From an uncultured Dokdonia sp. (lineage in GTDB: Bacteria > Bacteroidota > Bacteroidia > Flavobacteriales > Flavobacteriaceae): a stretch of 64,000 bases of DNA. Of this stretch, positions 63,638 through 64,000 are shown piece by piece (position 1 is the first letter of the stretch; the number at the start of each line of letters is the position of its first letter). The stretch covers positions 270,297 through 334,296 of the forward strand of contig NZ_CANMDS010000005.1 in assembly GCF_947496725.1 (NCBI RefSeq), in the 5' to 3' direction. A program made the translations under genes and the position numbers. The notes under the pieces were generated by a model that saw only the letters and a program-made list of their open reading frames with translations, was not told the origin of the DNA and did not search any database.

Positions 63638-63651
63638 GCTTTCGCGAAAGC
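63638..63651. repeat. Palindrome copy 27 (exact), intergenic
   Basis: Nine bases after the porin stop codon. Confidence 0.97.
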
Positions 63652-63848
63652 TTAAGTAGATCCACAAAAAGCTCTATAATAAAACACCTTTACTATTTGT
63701 AGGAAGAAATTAGTCTTTATGGTCTATTTTCGGGTATCTTTTTTAGCAGTAAATGAGTGATAAAAATGCTTTAATAAAGAAATAATAAAGCTAGACTAAA
63801 CAAGGTCAAAGGATTAGGTTTTTATTTGAATTAAATATCAAAAAATAC

Positions 63849-63878
63849 TTGTCAGACTTGAACTTCTGTGTATCTTTG
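63849..63878 (+). promoter_or_regulatory. Bacteroidota promoter P1 (TTG-N19-TATCTTTG)
   Basis: TTG at 63849-63851, a 19-base spacer and TATCTTTG at 63871-63878 together fit the -33/-7 consensus of Bacteroidota housekeeping promoters. Confidence 0.7.
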
Positions 63879-63965
63879 CCGTCCGTTTAAATGTGAGCGG
63901 TAGTTCTTATAAATGTTTGTTTAATTGGCTTTAAAATTTATTTCAAATTATTTTCAAAAGATAGT

Positions 63966-63994
63966 TTGTAAAGTCAAAAAAGGTTGTAGTTTTG
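63966..63994 (+). promoter_or_regulatory. Bacteroidota promoter P2 (TTG-N18-TAGTTTTG)
   Basis: TTG at 63966-63968, an 18-base spacer and TAGTTTTG at 63987-63994. It lies 116 bases after P1 in the same direction, so the next gene has tandem promoters. Confidence 0.7.
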
Positions 63995-64000
63995 CAGCCG

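Larger units (their letters stand above)
63630..64000. other. Intergenic region at the window end
   Basis: No gene is seen in the last 371 bases. They hold one exact palindrome copy (63638-63651) and two promoter-like arrangements pointing out of the window. The gene they serve starts beyond base 64000. Confidence 0.6.

Noticed and set aside
79..63651. The palindrome as a parS or matS centromere-like site
   Set aside because: parS and matS sites are few and confined to the origin or terminus region. About 27 copies in 64 kb is far too dense, though a different DNA-binding protein remains possible.
79..63651. The palindromes as transcription terminators
   Set aside because: Most lack a T-run, more than half are inside genes, and true hairpin terminators are present separately at gene ends.

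Overview
The window is about 64 kb of chromosome from a marine-type member of the Flavobacteriaceae (Bacteroidota). The gene families (GSCFA, DUF5522, TPM/LemA, Porin_10-like barrel, fused E1 alpha/beta), the TAnnTTTG promoter boxes, the many lipoproteins and the moderately low GC all point that way. A Dokdonia/Krokinobacter-like genus is my guess, not a demonstrated fact. Coding density is high. I see no rRNA, tRNA, CRISPR array, transposase or phage gene.

Layout. 1-6.1 kb: tail of one FtsX-type ABC permease, a second permease, two membrane-fusion adaptors around a TolC-like channel, then tsaB. 6.2-8.0 kb: two tandem MscS channels. 8.0-14.2 kb, minus strand: a YyaL-like thioredoxin lipoprotein, dodecin, a LemA-TPM-TPM operon, a MerR regulator and an M23 endopeptidase. 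14.3-20.9 kb: alaS-GSCFA, then convergently a rhodanese and an aromatic amino acid hydroxylase, and a secreted helical protein. 21-33.7 kb: a phenylacetate degradation cluster (TetR regulator, paaE-A-B-C-D-G-H-I-J-Z, a second crotonase, a small protein, paaY). PaaZ carries an extra C-terminal DUF1569-like domain. 33.7-38.9 kb: an Lrp-type regulator divergent from a branched-chain 2-oxoacid dehydrogenase operon (E2, ilvE, fused E1). 39-48.6 kb: a DUF4136 lipoprotein, hutU, a DUF5522 microprotein, an HEKIH membrane protein, an ACC deaminase/D-cysteine desulfhydrase, a glucosaminidase, hemL, a Spy-like protein and a large zinc protease. 48.6-64 kb: a helical-repeat protein, a YiaAB protein, DUF393, an AraC regulator, a serine hydrolase, a transglutaminase, lysS, YqaE/Pmp3, lipoproteins, lipB, rnhB and a porin, ending in two tandem promoters that fire out of the window.

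How the genes work together. The paa cluster should take phenylacetyl-CoA through epoxidation (PaaABCDE), isomerisation (PaaG), ring opening (PaaZ) and beta-oxidation (PaaJ, crotonases, PaaH), with PaaI and PaaY as rescue thioesterases. No phenylacetate-CoA ligase is present here. The adjacent bkd-like operon and hutU add amino-acid catabolism.

The most striking signal is not a gene. The palindrome CGCTTTCGCGAAAGCG occurs throughout the window: 23 exact 14-bp cores plus four copies with one mismatch. Copies lie in intergenic DNA and in open reading frames in all three phases without breaking a gene. Their spacing is far more regular than chance (mean about 2.4 kb, CV about 0.28 by hand). This looks like a dispersed protein-binding or chromosome-organising site under selection.
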